Origin: Brevundimonas intermedia
Lineage (GTDB): Bacteria; Pseudomonadota; Alphaproteobacteria; Caulobacterales; Caulobacteraceae
Direction of reading: 5' to 3'
Length of the DNA: 64,000 nt
Assembly: GCF_004614235.1 (NCBI RefSeq)
Contig: NZ_SPVH01000002.1
Location: 434,001 to 498,000, forward strand
The position numbers and the translations under genes are program-made. This document shows positions 37,549 to 47,968 of the stretch, piece after piece. The stretch's first letter is position 1; every line of letters begins with the position of its first letter. The notes under the pieces are model-generated. The model worked only from the letters and a program-made list of their open reading frames with translations, had not been told where the DNA came from and did no database searches.

Positions 37549-39177
37549 ATGCCGCGTATCGGTGACTTCGTTGATTTGATCGCGCCGGTGGCGCCGTCCA
37601 CGCCTGGCGCGGATGTGTTCGAGCGATTCCAGACCGAGCCCAACACCCTGGCCCTGGCCGTGGTGGACGAAGACGGCCGCCCGGTCGGCATCATCGAACG
37701 CAACGCCTTCACCCTGCGGATGGCGGCTGAGTTCGGGCGCGCCCTCTATGCCAGGAAACCCGCCGAAAGCCTGATGGACCGCAACGCCCCCGTGGCCGAT
37801 GCGGCGACCAGCGCAGAGGCCTTCTTCCAGGCCTATGGGGCGGCGGAACTGGGCGCCCTGCTGAGCGGCTTCGTCGTGGTGGCGGACGGCCGCTACGTCG
37901 GCGTCGGCACGGCGCTGCAGGTCGTTCAGGCCGGGGCGGCGCTTCACCGCCAGCGCGCTGAAGAGATGAGCGCCCTGGCCCGCGACCTGGCCATCGCCGA
38001 GGCCGAGGCCGTCGCCTCCAGCCGCGCCAAGTCCGAATTCCTTGCGGTGATGAGCCACGAAATCCGCACGCCGCTGAACGGGGTGCTGGGCGTCGCCGCC
38101 CTGATGGACAGGAAGCTGGAGCAGGAAGAACTGCGCCCCTACGTCCGCACCGTCATCGATTCCGGCCAGAGCCTGCTGCGGCTGCTGACCGACGCCCTGG
38201 ACATGTCGCGCGCCTCGGCCGGGATGCTGACCCTGGAAGAAGAGCCACTGAACCTGTCGGCCGTCGCCTTCGATATCGACGCCCTGTGGCGGGCGCGCGC
38301 GGAAGAAAAGGCGTTGACCCTGACCGTCCGCACCGACTTCGAATCCAGCCCCTGGGTCCGGGCGGACGGCATGCGGATCAAGCAACTGCTGAACAATCTG
38401 GTCGGCAACGCCCTGAAGTTCACCCAGTCGGGCGGCGTGGTCGCCACGCTAGCCAGTCGGATGACCCGCGACGGGCTCAGGGTCGAACTGACGGTGGACG
38501 ACAGCGGCCCCGGCGTGCCCGAAGCGGCGGCGGCGACCATCTTCGACCCCTTCAACATCGGCAAGGCCGGGCGCGAGGGCGCCGGCGCCGGCCTGGGCTT
38601 GGCAATCTGCCGCCAGATCGCCGAGCGTATGGACGGAACCATCGGCCTCAGCGTGTCGCCGCTGGGCGGGGCGCGGTTCCACGTCGTCCTGCCCCTGAGC
38701 GCCTGCGCGGCGGACGAGGCGGGCGGCGCCCCGAGCATGGCCGACCCGACCCCGCACGAGACGCTTCACGTGCTGGTCGTCGACGACAACCCCACCAACC
38801 GTTTCGTCGCCGGCAAGCTGTTGGAGATGTTCGACTGCACTGCGGAGATGGCCGAGAACGGCCGCGAGGCGCTGGAGGCCGTTCAGAACCGGCGCTTCGA
38901 CCTGGTGCTGATGGACATCAAGATGCCGGTCATGGACGGGGTCGCCGCCACCCGCGCGATTCGCGCCCTGCCCGGCCCGGTCGCCCGACTGCCCATCCTG
39001 GCCCTGACCGCCAACGCCGATGAGCGCGACGAGCTGGACTATATCGCCGCCGGCATGAACGGGGTGGCGCAAAAGCCGATCCAGCCCGACGCCCTGTTGA
39101 ACGCCATCCGCCTCGTTTTGGCCGGCGTCGAAGCCGAGGCCGAGGCTGACCGCTTGATTGAGGCAGCCGCCGCCTGA
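37549..39177 (+). CDS. Hybrid sensor histidine kinase with CBS-like N-terminus
   Basis: Start ATG at 37549 has GGGGA six bases upstream; a GTG at 37537 is in frame. The 542-residue soluble protein has an N-terminal CBS-pair-like region (LALAVVDEDGRPVGIIERNAF and FVVVADGRYVGVGTALQVV), a helix, HisKA with MSHEIRTPLNG (H170), HATPase with N-box NLVGNALKF and GAGAGLGLAI, and a receiver with D456 in LVLMDIKMP. It resembles soluble Caulobacterales hybrid kinases. The ligand of the CBS part might be a nucleotide. No cognate regulator is adjacent. Confidence 0.88.
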   Translation: MPRIGDFVDLIAPVAPSTPGADVFERFQTEPNTLALAVVDEDGRPVGIIERNAFTLRMAAEFGRALYARKPAESLMDRNAPVADAATSAEAFFQAYGAAELGALLSGFVVVADGRYVGVGTALQVVQAGAALHRQRAEEMSALARDLAIAEAEAVASSRAKSEFLAVMSHEIRTPLNGVLGVAALMDRKLEQEELRPYVRTVIDSGQSLLRLLTDALDMSRASAGMLTLEEEPLNLSAVAFDIDALWRARAEEKALTLTVRTDFESSPWVRADGMRIKQLLNNLVGNALKFTQSGGVVATLASRMTRDGLRVELTVDDSGPGVPEAAAATIFDPFNIGKAGREGAGAGLGLAICRQIAERMDGTIGLSVSPLGGARFHVVLPLSACAADEAGGAPSMADPTPHETLHVLVVDDNPTNRFVAGKLLEMFDCTAEMAENGREALEAVQNRRFDLVLMDIKMPVMDGVAATRAIRALPGPVARLPILALTANADERDELDYIAAGMNGVAQKPIQPDALLNAIRLVLAGVEAEAEADRLIEAAAA

Positions 39178-39197
39178 ACCCACCGGCCCAAACGAAG

Positions 39198-39229
39198 AAC
39201 GCCCGCCCCGGAAAACCGGAACGGGCGTT
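39198..39229. terminator. Hairpin between convergent kinase and rplT genes
   Basis: AACGCCCG/CGGGCGTT form the outer stem and CCGG/CCGG the inner stem around AAAA. It lies between two converging stops and can serve both directions, but lacks a long T run. Confidence 0.65.
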
Positions 39230-39253
39230 GATCTTGGTCGGTGCGACTGTGGC

Positions 39254-39607
39254 TTAAGCCAGAGCGGCGCGGACCTTTTCGGCGACGGCCTTGAAGCCGG
39301 TCGGGTCGGCGGCGATCGAGGCCAGGACCTTGCGGTCCAGTTCGATGCCGGCCTTGTTCAGGCCGTTGATGAACTGGCTGTAGGTGAAGCCTTCCAGACG
39401 GGCGGCGGCGTTGATGCGCTGGATCCACAGGGCGCGGAAGTTGCGCTTCTTGGTGCGACGGTCGCGATAGGCGTATTGCCCGGCGCGATCGACGGCGGCC
39501 TTGGCCGTACGGATGGTGTTCTTGCGGCGGCCGGAGAAGCCCTTGGCCTGCTCCAGAACCTTCTTGTGCTTGGCGTGCGAGGTTACGCCACGTTTTACGC
39601 GAGCCAT
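39254..39607 (-). CDS. rplT: 50S ribosomal protein L20
   Basis: The 117-residue L20 begins [19 protein letters not shown] after Met, with the conserved [14 protein letters not shown] and [25 protein letters not shown]20 binds 23S rRNA early in 50S assembly and in some bacteria represses its own operon. It is 55 bases after rpmI. A terminator-like hairpin follows. Confidence 0.98.
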   Translation of the reverse strand: MARVKRGVTSHAKHKKVLEQAKGFSGRRKNTIRTAKAAVDRAGQYAYRDRRTKKRNFRALWIQRINAAARLEGFTYSQFINGLNKAGIELDRKVLASIAADPTGFKAVAEKVRAALA

Positions 39608-39662
39608 GTCGCTATTCCTTCAAATTCTTTGGGATGGAGATCAGTCGTACAGCGCGCGCCGA

Positions 39663-39860
39663 TCAGGCGTACGGCATGTAGGATTTGATCTTCTTGGCGT
39701 CGGCGTCGGCCATGACCTTGGTGCCGCGGTTCTGGCGGATGTATTTCGAGTTGTGGCTGATCAAGCGGTGACGCTTGCCTGCAACGCCCGACTTCACCTT
39801 GCCAGTGGCCGTGAATTTGAAGCGCTTCTTGGCGCCTGACTTCGTCTTCAGTTTCGGCAT
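39663..39860 (-). CDS. rpmI: 50S ribosomal protein L35
   Basis: The 65-residue L35 reads [25 protein letters not shown] at the start, with [19 protein letters not shown]. It forms an operon with rplT. Upstream, infC is missing from its usual place and lies 3.6 kb away. A GGAG Shine-Dalgarno sits nine bases before ATG inside CTCC-AAAAA-GGAG, which can fold and hide the ribosome site, directly after a conserved hairpin element (39879-39907). Confidence 0.97.
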   Translation of the reverse strand: MPKLKTKSGAKKRFKFTATGKVKSGVAGKRHRLISHNSKYIRQNRGTKVMADADAKKIKSYMPYA

Positions 39861-39878
39861 TTCAGTCTCCTTTTTGGA

Positions 39879-39907
39879 GGGCTACCGCCCTTCGGGCTGC
39901 TTGAGCC
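39879..39907 (-). promoter_or_regulatory. CUCAAGC two-stem RNA element in the rpmI leader
   Basis: On the minus strand: outer stem GGCT/AGCC, conserved loop CAAGCA on the 5' side, inner stem GCCC-GAA-GGGC, and GGT on the 3' side. It is the same element found twice before the thiolase gene (54699 and 54739). It lies 19 bases upstream of the rpmI start, next to a mini-hairpin covering the ribosome site, so a role in translation control or mRNA stability is plausible. Confidence 0.55.
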
Positions 39908-40023
39908 GTGGGGAGGTGGTCTTCCAGAGTTTAAGAACCGCCCAGGCATGCCTGTTCGCCCGGCGGTTCGGTACGCGAAGGCGCGGCTTGTAGGCGAAGA
40001 CGCCTGCCGACGCAAGACGTGAG

Positions 40024-41325
40024 TCAGGACAAGGACTTGGGGGCCATTTCGTCGGCGGCCTTGCCCCGTTGGATCGCCCGTCCGGCGTTGATCGCCATGA
40101 CCGCCGCCGGGATGGTCAGCAGCGCCCCGACCAGAAAGGGCCAGTCGTGCCCCAGGCCCGAAAACAGCGCGCCCGCGATCATCGGCCCGAAGATGCGCGC
40201 CACCGAACTGGAGGCCATGTTCAGCCCCAGCATGGCCCCCTGCCGGTCGGGCGGCGAGGCGCGGCTGATCATGGCCGAGATATTGGGCATGGCCATCGAC
40301 ATGCCGCACGCGCCCAGCGCCATGACCATTGGAATGACCCAGCCCTGGACGATGGGAATGGACAGGGCGCCCAGCTCCAGCCGGGTCGCCGGGAACCAGG
40401 CGACGGGCGCCAGCACCTGCAGCACCAGCGAGCTTCCGAACAGCAGCATGCCGACCGCCAGCACGCGCGATTCGCCGAACCGCCGCGCCAGCTTTCCGGC
40501 GAAGAACCCCTGGTTCAGGGTCGAGACGATGCCCACGATCATGAAGCTGAGCCCCACCTCGCGCGCACCCCAAGCGTAACGGCTCTCGGCCCACAGGCCG
40601 AACACGCTCTCCATCGCCGAAAACCCGGCCATATAGATCAGGGTCACCACCAGCACCCGCGACACCACATCATTGTCGCGTGCGTCTTTCAGCCCCGCCA
40701 GGAAGGCCGGACGCGGTGCGGCGGGATCGGCCTTGGCCCGGCTCTCGCGCAGGAAGACGATCACCCCGACCGCCGCCACAGCCGCAAGCGCCGCCGCCAG
40801 GAAGATCGGCAACTGATAGCCGAGACGCCCCAACTGCGGCTGCGTCAGCAGCCCGCCCAGCCCCGGCCCGACGATGAAGCCCAAGCCGAACGCGGCGCCG
40901 ATCAGCCCCATCCGCCCCGCCCTCTGTTCCGGCGGGGTGACGTCGGCGACATAGCCCTGGACCGTGGAGATATTGCCCGCGCCCAAGCCGGTGAACAGCC
41001 GCACCGCGATCGCCAGCCAGATGTTGGGCACGAAGGCCAGCATCAGATAGCCCAGCGCATTGGCGATCAGGGTCATCAGCAACACGGGTTTGCGCCCGAT
41101 CCGATCCGACAGCCGCCCCCAGAACGGCTCGGCGAAGAACTGACCCAGCGAATAAGCCGAGAACATCAGCGTGATCTGCCACGCCTCGGCCTGCAGGCTC
41201 TGGGCGAAGAAGGGCAGCAGCGGCACCACCAGCCCGAACCCGACCAGATTGATGAACACCGTGCCGAACAACACGGCCAGCGCCGGGGTCTTGAGCTTGG
41301 GCGGGGTCGTCGGTGTCGCGGTCAT
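40024..41325 (-). CDS. MFS transporter, tetracycline-efflux-like (TCR/Tet family)
   Basis: The 433-residue protein has 12 membrane segments. Near the N-terminus is VGFGLVVPLLPFFAQ, then the MFS motif A-like GRLSDRIGRKPVLLM between segments 2 and 3, and GLGAGNISTVQGYVADVTPPEQRAGRMG, typical of the TetA/multidrug branch. Proton-driven efflux of a small molecule is likely; the drug cannot be named. I start at ATG 41325 (MTATPTTPP); 41349 (MRRAKRL) is possible. It follows the S9 peptidase gene closely on the same strand. Confidence 0.88.
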   Translation of the reverse strand: MTATPTTPPKLKTPALAVLFGTVFINLVGFGLVVPLLPFFAQSLQAEAWQITLMFSAYSLGQFFAEPFWGRLSDRIGRKPVLLMTLIANALGYLMLAFVPNIWLAIAVRLFTGLGAGNISTVQGYVADVTPPEQRAGRMGLIGAAFGLGFIVGPGLGGLLTQPQLGRLGYQLPIFLAAALAAVAAVGVIVFLRESRAKADPAAPRPAFLAGLKDARDNDVVSRVLVVTLIYMAGFSAMESVFGLWAESRYAWGAREVGLSFMIVGIVSTLNQGFFAGKLARRFGESRVLAVGMLLFGSSLVLQVLAPVAWFPATRLELGALSIPIVQGWVIPMVMALGACGMSMAMPNISAMISRASPPDRQGAMLGLNMASSSVARIFGPMIAGALFSGLGHDWPFLVGALLTIPAAVMAINAGRAIQRGKAADEMAPKSLS

Positions 41326-41354
41326 GGCCAAACGCTTAGCGCGACGCATCGTCG

Positions 41355-43349
41355 CTAGCGAGGCGGATTGTTCGCCTCCAGAAACCGCACGGTTTCGCGC
41401 AGCATCTGCCGGCGGGTGTCGGCGCGCGACAGCCAGTGATCCTCGCCCGCCAGCTCGATCAGCTCGACCGGCTTTCCGGCCCGCCGCATCGCCTCGGCCA
41501 TGACGCGGCTTTGTTCGATGGGGACCACGGTGTCGTCGCGGCCGTGGATTAGCAACAACGGCGCCTCGACCGTTGTGGCAAGATGTGCGGGCGAAAGCGC
41601 GTCCAGCGCCCGATCGTTGAAGCGAGCCGCCCCCATGAAGCGGTTCCAGTAACGGACTGTCTGATTGTTGCGCCCGCCCTCCTGCCGCGCCTCCCAGTTC
41701 ACCATGCGGCGCAGGTCGGAGACGCCGGACACCGCCACGCCGCAGCGATAGACGCCCTTGTCCAACGTCAGTCCCGCCATGGCGGCGTAACCGCCGTAGC
41801 TGGCCCCGACGACGCAGACCCGGTCGGGATCGACGATGCCCTGCTCGGTCAGCCAGCGCACGCCGTCGGACAGGTCCGTCTGCATCTTGCGGCCCCACTC
41901 GCCGTATCCCGCTTCAAGGAAGGCGCGGCTGTAGCCCGTCGAACCCCGGAAATTGGCCTGAAGCACCGCATAGCCGCGCGAGGCCAGGGCTTGGCCCCAC
42001 CAATCGAAGCCCATCACATCGCGTGAGGCCGGCCCGCCATGAGCCAACACCACCAGCGGCAGCTTTGACGGATCATCCACACCGGGCGGCAGCGTCAGAT
42101 AGCCGGAAATCTCCAGCCCGTCCGCCGCCGCGTACTGGATCTGGCGCACGGCCCCGACCTGTTCCGCTGCGATTTCGGGGTAGGACTGGGCCAGAATTTC
42201 GGCGACGCCACGGTCGAAGTTCACCAGCTGGTACAGGCCGGATTCATTCTTGTCGGTAAAGACCAGCGCCATGGTCTGGTCCTCGTTCCAGGAAACCAGA
42301 CGCGGCGCCTTGTCCACGAACGCGCGCGCGATGGCCCTCCACCGCCGAGCGGCCTCCGGCTCCAGGAACTCATACCGGGTTCCGTCCTCTTCCTCGCGCG
42401 ACGCGCCCAAAAGAAGCCGGGTCGCCGAGTGGTGGATCAGGCTGTCGGGGTGATGTTCGAAAGGCAGGCGGGTCCACTCGCCCGTGTCCACATTCACCTC
42501 GAACATGACGGCGGGCGTCTCTCCGTCGAGATCCTGCTGCGCCAGATCGGGACGATCCGCGCCGATCACTATCGTGCGTGGCGTACGGCCCATGCCGTAG
42601 AAGGCGGGCGTATCGACCGGCGCATCGACGCTCCAGGCTCCATAAAAACCACGACCGCGCGGCAGCATCAGCGTCCAACGCCCGCTTCGTTCGACATAGC
42701 GGGCCATGGCGATGACCTCGCCCTGGCCGTCCACCACATAGTCGGTCGTCTCCCGGGTCATGATCTTCACGGGACGACCTCGACCGGTCTTCAGGTCGAT
42801 CTGATGCAGATTGATCTGACCGTTGGCGAGATTGACGCCCCGCGCGAACAGCACCTCTCCCTCTGGAGTCCTGCGGATCGAGGGCCAGCCGTAGAGCACC
42901 GCCAGGACATCCGGCGTGTTGCTCAGCACCTGAACCAGCTTCTTCTTTTCGAGATCGACGATCTGACCGAAGTAGAGTTCCGAAAGGGGCACCCCCAGCG
43001 TCGGAATGCTCCGGCTCTGGGACGTGATCACCAGAACCCTGCCCTCGCCGATCCAGCGCAGGTCTCGCACCTTGATCTCGCCGACCGTGGCGGTGAAGAC
43101 GAGTTCCCCCGTCGCCATGTTTGTAACGACGATGGCGCGCGTTTCGCCCACGACTGCGATCAGGGCGATCAAATCGCCGCTTGGCGACAGCTCCATCAGT
43201 TCCACGGCTGGAGAGGCGCTATAGGCCTCCAGCGGAGGCGGAGCGTTTTGCGCCTGGACTTGGGCTTGGGCGCCGGAAACGAAAGCGCCGCCCAGGGCGA
43301 CGACGCTCAACACGGTGAGGATCAATCCCGACAAAACAGACTTCAGCAT
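41355..43349 (-). CDS. Exported S9 family prolyl-oligopeptidase-like peptidase
   Basis: ATG at 43349 follows GGGGGAG and gives a signal peptide ending at AQAQ. The first 400 residues form a beta-propeller with WD-like blades. The C-terminal alpha/beta hydrolase domain has the nucleophile motif GASYGGY (serine near 518), an IHGRDDTVVP aspartate near 604 and EDHWLS histidine near 637. S9 enzymes of this class cut short peptides, often after proline or as acylaminoacyl peptidases, in the periplasm. It precedes the MFS gene by 29 bases and may be co-transcribed. Confidence 0.88.
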   Translation of the reverse strand: MLKSVLSGLILTVLSVVALGGAFVSGAQAQVQAQNAPPPLEAYSASPAVELMELSPSGDLIALIAVVGETRAIVVTNMATGELVFTATVGEIKVRDLRWIGEGRVLVITSQSRSIPTLGVPLSELYFGQIVDLEKKKLVQVLSNTPDVLAVLYGWPSIRRTPEGEVLFARGVNLANGQINLHQIDLKTGRGRPVKIMTRETTDYVVDGQGEVIAMARYVERSGRWTLMLPRGRGFYGAWSVDAPVDTPAFYGMGRTPRTIVIGADRPDLAQQDLDGETPAVMFEVNVDTGEWTRLPFEHHPDSLIHHSATRLLLGASREEEDGTRYEFLEPEAARRWRAIARAFVDKAPRLVSWNEDQTMALVFTDKNESGLYQLVNFDRGVAEILAQSYPEIAAEQVGAVRQIQYAAADGLEISGYLTLPPGVDDPSKLPLVVLAHGGPASRDVMGFDWWGQALASRGYAVLQANFRGSTGYSRAFLEAGYGEWGRKMQTDLSDGVRWLTEQGIVDPDRVCVVGASYGGYAAMAGLTLDKGVYRCGVAVSGVSDLRRMVNWEARQEGGRNNQTVRYWNRFMGAARFNDRALDALSPAHLATTVEAPLLLIHGRDDTVVPIEQSRVMAEAMRRAGKPVELIELAGEDHWLSRADTRRQMLRETVRFLEANNPPR

Positions 43350-43419
43350 GAACTCCCCCATCCACGGCAAAGCTCAACCAGAAGACGCGCGTGGACGCAA
43401 GCAGCGGATGCGTCAACGA

Positions 43420-43448
43420 AAAACGCCCCGGTCCTGCGACCGGGGCGT
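43420..43448 (-). terminator. Intrinsic terminator of infC
   Basis: The perfect nine-base stem GCCCCGGTC/GACCGGGGC (43426-43434 with 43439-43447) is followed on the minus strand by GTTTTT. It lies 25 bases after the infC stop, so infC is cut off from the S9 and MFS genes. Confidence 0.88.
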
Positions 43449-43472
43449 CCTGTATTCAGCGATGGATCGCGA

Positions 43473-43994
43473 TCAGCGCGGGGCCAGGATCATGATCATC
43501 TGGCGGCCTTCCATCTTGGGCGAGAACTCGACCTTGGCGATTTCGTCGAAATCGGCCTGGACCTTGTTCAGCAGCTTCATGCCCAGTTCGGGGTGCGCCA
43601 TTTCGCGACCGCGGAAACGAAGCGTAACCTTGACCTTGTCGCCCTCGTCGAAGAAGCGGTGCATGGCCTTGGTCTTCACCTCGTAGTCGTGGGTGTCGAT
43701 GTTGGGGCGCAGCTTGATTTCCTTGAGCTCGACGACCTTCTGGCGCTTGCGCTGCTCGGCCTTCTTCTTCTGCTCCTGGAAACGGTGCTTGCCGTAATCG
43801 AGGATCTTGACCACCGGCGGCTCGGAGGTGGAGACGATCTCGACCAGGTCCATCCCGGCTTCTTCGGCGGCTTCGAGCGCGGAAGAGGTGGGCATGACGC
43901 CCTGTTTCTCGCCGTTCTGGTCGATGAGCAGAACGCGAGGGGCGCGGATATCCTGGTTCATACGCGGCCCGTCTTTCACGGGTGGCGCTTGCAT
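43473..43994 (-). CDS. infC: Translation initiation factor IF-3
   Basis: The 173-residue IF3 has the N-domain ([34 protein letters not shown]), the lysine-rich linker ([32 protein letters not shown]) and the C-domain that binds the 30S platform. The start at 43994 keeps the [11 protein letters not shown] extension that alphaproteobacterial IF3 usually shows; a shorter start at MNQDIR is possible. The start codon is ATG, not the rare ATT found in enterics. Normally infC is followed by rpmI and rplT, but here it is alone. Confidence 0.96.
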   Translation of the reverse strand: MQAPPVKDGPRMNQDIRAPRVLLIDQNGEKQGVMPTSSALEAAEEAGMDLVEIVSTSEPPVVKILDYGKHRFQEQKKKAEQRKRQKVVELKEIKLRPNIDTHDYEVKTKAMHRFFDEGDKVKVTLRFRGREMAHPELGMKLLNKVQADFDEIAKVEFSPKMEGRQMIMILAPR

Positions 43995-44058
43995 GGGACG
44001 GCGAATGGGCGTCGTTTCCTTATGTGGTCAGAGAAGGCGTGTGTCTTGATAAGCGGAA

Positions 44059-44075
44059 TGGCGCAGCTTGCGCCA
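44059..44075 (-). promoter_or_regulatory. Hairpin in the infC leader
   Basis: TGGCGCA and TGCGCCA pair perfectly with a three-base AGC loop, 65 bases before the infC ATG and 44 bases after the upstream stop. It may end the glycosyltransferase transcript weakly or lie in the infC leader. No T run follows. Confidence 0.35.
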
Positions 44076-44118
44076 CGTTCCCCTCAAGGCCGCAATATGC
44101 GCCCGGAAGGCCGGTTTT

Positions 44119-45081
44119 TCAAGGCTTCGCGGGCGGGGCGCCGATATAGGCGTCGTGCAGCGCCAGCACCGCCTCGAAGACGTGATCCACGCTGAGATCC
44201 TCGATAGGTGCGAACTGGCCCCGCGTCTCGTTGGACGCCGCCGTGCGCGTCTTCGGACCCCACGGACCGTACAGCCACCACTCGGTCGGACCGAACAGGC
44301 CCAGCGTGGGTCGACCCAGGGCCGCCGACACATGCATCAAGCCTGAGTCGTTGCCGACGAACAGATCGGCCCGGTCGATGGCGGCGGCCGAGGCCAGGAT
44401 ATCGCCCTTGCCGACGAAATCGATGCCGCGCGCGCCTGCGGCCTCCAGCGCCGGGGTCGCCGGCGGCCTGTCACCCGGCCCGCCCACGGGCATGAAGCGC
44501 CAGCCCGCGAAACGCGGCTCGGCCTTCAGCTTCTCGACCAGCGCGCCCCAGCGGTCGGCGGGCCAGCTCTTGCCCGGCTGATGCGCGATGGGGGCGAGCG
44601 CGATGATCCGGCGGGGACCGGTCCCGCCCGCCAGCTGCGGATCGATGACGGCGGCGGCCTCAGACCGCGCCTGATCGTCCAGGAAGATTTCGGGATCCAG
44701 CGGCGTCTGCGACCCCATCAGGCGCGACACCATCTCGACCTTGCGCAGGCCGGTCTCCCAAGACCGATTATAGACCACACGCCGTTTCGCCGGGACCAGA
44801 TAGCTCAGCGCCGAACCCCGGATGTCGATGACCAGGTCCCAGCGCGTGCCGACGACCTGTTTCCACAGGTCGAGCCAGTGACCGGCCATCTTCTTCTTGT
44901 CGAGCACGATGGTGCGCACCACGCCCGGCGCATTGCGGAAAAAGGGCGCGGGCGGCCGGCCGCAGGCGACGGTGATCTGCGCCCCCGGAACCTGGCGCGC
45001 GATCTCACGGATCACCCCCGACGAGATGACGCAGTCGCCGATGCGGTTGGAGGTGACGAACAGAACTTGGGGCGCGGACAT
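44119..45081 (-). CDS. Glycosyltransferase family 9 (heptosyltransferase-like)
   Basis: A 320-residue GT-B enzyme starting MSAPQVLFVTSNRIGDCVISSGVI. It has the family opening (VLFVTSNRIGD), the acceptor region with PAPFFRNAPGVVR, and the donor site GGPGDRPPATPALEAAG plus FVGNDSGLMHVSAALGRPTLGLFGPTEW. The family adds heptose or other sugars to lipopolysaccharide core. An in-frame start at 45099 exists. It is divergent from the alpha/beta hydrolase. Confidence 0.85.
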   Translation of the reverse strand: MSAPQVLFVTSNRIGDCVISSGVIREIARQVPGAQITVACGRPPAPFFRNAPGVVRTIVLDKKKMAGHWLDLWKQVVGTRWDLVIDIRGSALSYLVPAKRRVVYNRSWETGLRKVEMVSRLMGSQTPLDPEIFLDDQARSEAAAVIDPQLAGGTGPRRIIALAPIAHQPGKSWPADRWGALVEKLKAEPRFAGWRFMPVGGPGDRPPATPALEAAGARGIDFVGKGDILASAAAIDRADLFVGNDSGLMHVSAALGRPTLGLFGPTEWWLYGPWGPKTRTAASNETRGQFAPIEDLSVDHVFEAVLALHDAYIGAPPAKP

Positions 45082-45153
45082 GGGCCTGTTTTCCGCCATC
45101 GCGCGTCGCGGTCAAGGGTGACGGCGGCGGAAAGTCCGGGCAGAACGGCGGCC

Positions 45154-45894
45154 ATGACCGACATCCAGCACCTGTCCCGCCCCGACGGGGAAACCCTCGC
45201 CTTCCGCCACATCGAGGGCGACGGCCCGACCATCATCTGGATCGGCGGCTTCCGCTCGGACATGGAGGGGACCAAGGCCCTGGCGCTGGAGGCGGCCGCA
45301 CGCGACCGCGGCTGGTCCTACGTCCGCTACGACCATTTCGCCCACGGCCAGTCGTCGGGCGACTGGCGTCAGGCCACCATCGGCCGCTGGCGCGAGGATG
45401 CCATCGCCCTTATCGACAGCCTGTCCGGCCCGGTCATCCCCGTGGGCTCGTCGATGGGCGGCTGGGTGTCGCTGCTGGCGAGCCTGGCCCGGCCCGAGCG
45501 GATCAAGGGGCTGGTCCTGATCAACCCGGCCCAGGACTTCACCGAACGGCTGATGTGGCCGGGCTTGGCCGACCACGAACGCCAGGCCATCCTGCGCGAG
45601 GGCGAGACCCTTATCGTCGAGGAAGGCCTGGGCGAATACGTCCTGACGCGGCGTATGTTCGAGGAGGCGCGCGACTGGCTGCTGCTGGACGGCGTCATCA
45701 ACATCGTCGCGCCGGTCCATGTGCTCCAGGGCCGCGCCGACGACGTGGTGCCGTGGCGGCATCAGATCGAGCTGGTCGAGCGGCTGACTGGCGGCGACGT
45801 GCGGCTCGACCTGATCGAAGGCGGGGACCACCGCCTTTCAACGCCGACCGACCTCGACCGGCTGGTCGCGGCCGTGGAGGCGATGCGGAGCTAG
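45154..45894 (+). CDS. Alpha/beta hydrolase
   Basis: The 246-residue protein has the nucleophile elbow GSSMGG (S100), an aspartate in LQGRADDVVPW (near 198) and the histidine GGDHRLS near the C-terminus, with the oxyanion GGFRSDMEGTKA region. It resembles the palmitoyl-thioesterase/ABHD10-like branch of carboxylesterases (GGFRSDM is characteristic). Start ATG at 45154; the open frame continues 5' into the divergent gene. The substrate is likely an acyl ester or thioester. Confidence 0.83.
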   Translation: MTDIQHLSRPDGETLAFRHIEGDGPTIIWIGGFRSDMEGTKALALEAAARDRGWSYVRYDHFAHGQSSGDWRQATIGRWREDAIALIDSLSGPVIPVGSSMGGWVSLLASLARPERIKGLVLINPAQDFTERLMWPGLADHERQAILREGETLIVEEGLGEYVLTRRMFEEARDWLLLDGVINIVAPVHVLQGRADDVVPWRHQIELVERLTGGDVRLDLIEGGDHRLSTPTDLDRLVAAVEAMRS

Positions 45895-45921
45895 ATCCTC
45901 CCCCGTTTACGGGGGAGGATC
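45894..45921. terminator. Perfect 12-bp hairpin between convergent genes
   Basis: GATCCTCCCCCG/CGGGGGAGGATC (45894-45905 with 45910-45921) has a TTTA loop and begins on the last base of the hydrolase stop. It likely terminates both converging transcripts, although no T run is seen. Confidence 0.7.
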
Positions 45922-45924
45922 GGG

Positions 45925-46784
45925 TCAACCCTTACCCGTCAGCGCCCCATACAGGTCCGTCCGGCGATCGCGGAAGAACCCCCAGGCCGCGCGATACTTG
46001 TCCAGTTCATCCAGGTCGAAGCGGTGCACCAGCACCCCCTCCTCCTCGGCGCCCAGGCTCTCGACCAGGTCGCCGCGCTGATCGGCGATGAAGGAATGGC
46101 CGTAGAAGGTCTGGCCCACCTCGGTCACCGTCTCATGACCGATCCGGTTGGCGCCGACGACCGGCACTGCATTGGACACCGCATGCCCCTGCATGGCGCG
46201 CCGCCACGGCTCGGCCGTATGCAAGTCCGCGTCATGTGGCTCGGTGCCGATGGCGGTCGGATACATCAGGACGTCGGCGCCCATCAGCATCATGGCCCGC
46301 GCCGCTTCCGGGAACCACTGGTCCCAGCAAATGCCCACCCCCACCTTGCCGAACCGGGTGTCCCAGACCTTGAAGCCCGTGTCGCCCGGCCGGAAATAAT
46401 ACTTCTCCTGATAGCCGGGACCGTCGGGGATATGGCTCTTGCGATAGACGCCCAGGGCTTCGCCGTCCGCGTCCAGCATGACCATCGAGTTGTAATACTG
46501 CGGCCCGTCCTTCTCGAAGATCGAGACGGGAATGGCCACGCCCAGTTCCTTGGCCACGGGCGCCATGGCCGTGACGCACGGATGTTCGCGCCATTCATAG
46601 GCCTGGGTGAACCAGTGCTCCTCCTGCGAGACGCAGAAATACGGCCCCTGGAACAGCTCCGACGGCAGGATCACCTGCGCGCCCTTGCCCGCCGCCTCGC
46701 GCACGAAGTCGATGGTCTTATTGATGTTCGCCTGCATGTCCTCGCCATACGAGGTCTGGATGCCGGCGACGGTGATGTTGCGGG

Positions 46785-46788
<4 letters not shown>
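45925..46788 (-). CDS. aguB: N-carbamoylputrescine amidase
   Basis: The 287-residue nitrilase-fold amidase has the catalytic triad E44 (LPSELFQG), K117 (YRKSHIPDG) and C154 (GICWDQWFPE). It hydrolyses N-carbamoylputrescine to putrescine, CO2 and ammonia, completing the agmatine route. The close spacing with aguA (four-base overlap, ATGA) supports this function over other carbon-nitrogen hydrolases. Confidence 0.93.
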
Positions 46789-47804
<1,016 letters not shown>

Positions 47805-47910
47805 CGGCGAACTGATCCTGTCTAGAGTTCCGGCGAGACATCCGGGACGAAACGCGAGCCGCGCCATATGGCCCCTCCCGCCCCCGACTTCAACGCCGGG
47901 CCAATACACC

Positions 47911-47945
47911 AAAGAAAAAGGGCGGCCCGCGAACGGACCGCCCTT
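47911..47945 (-). terminator. Intrinsic terminator of the large TonB-dependent receptor
   Basis: The outer stem AAGGGCGG/CCGCCCTT (47938-47945 with 47918-47925) has an inner CCG-CGAA-CGG stem. It is followed on the minus strand by TTTCTTT and lies 24 bases after the stop. Confidence 0.8.
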
Positions 47946-47968
47946 CGTCGTTTCAGTCTGGCTTAGCC

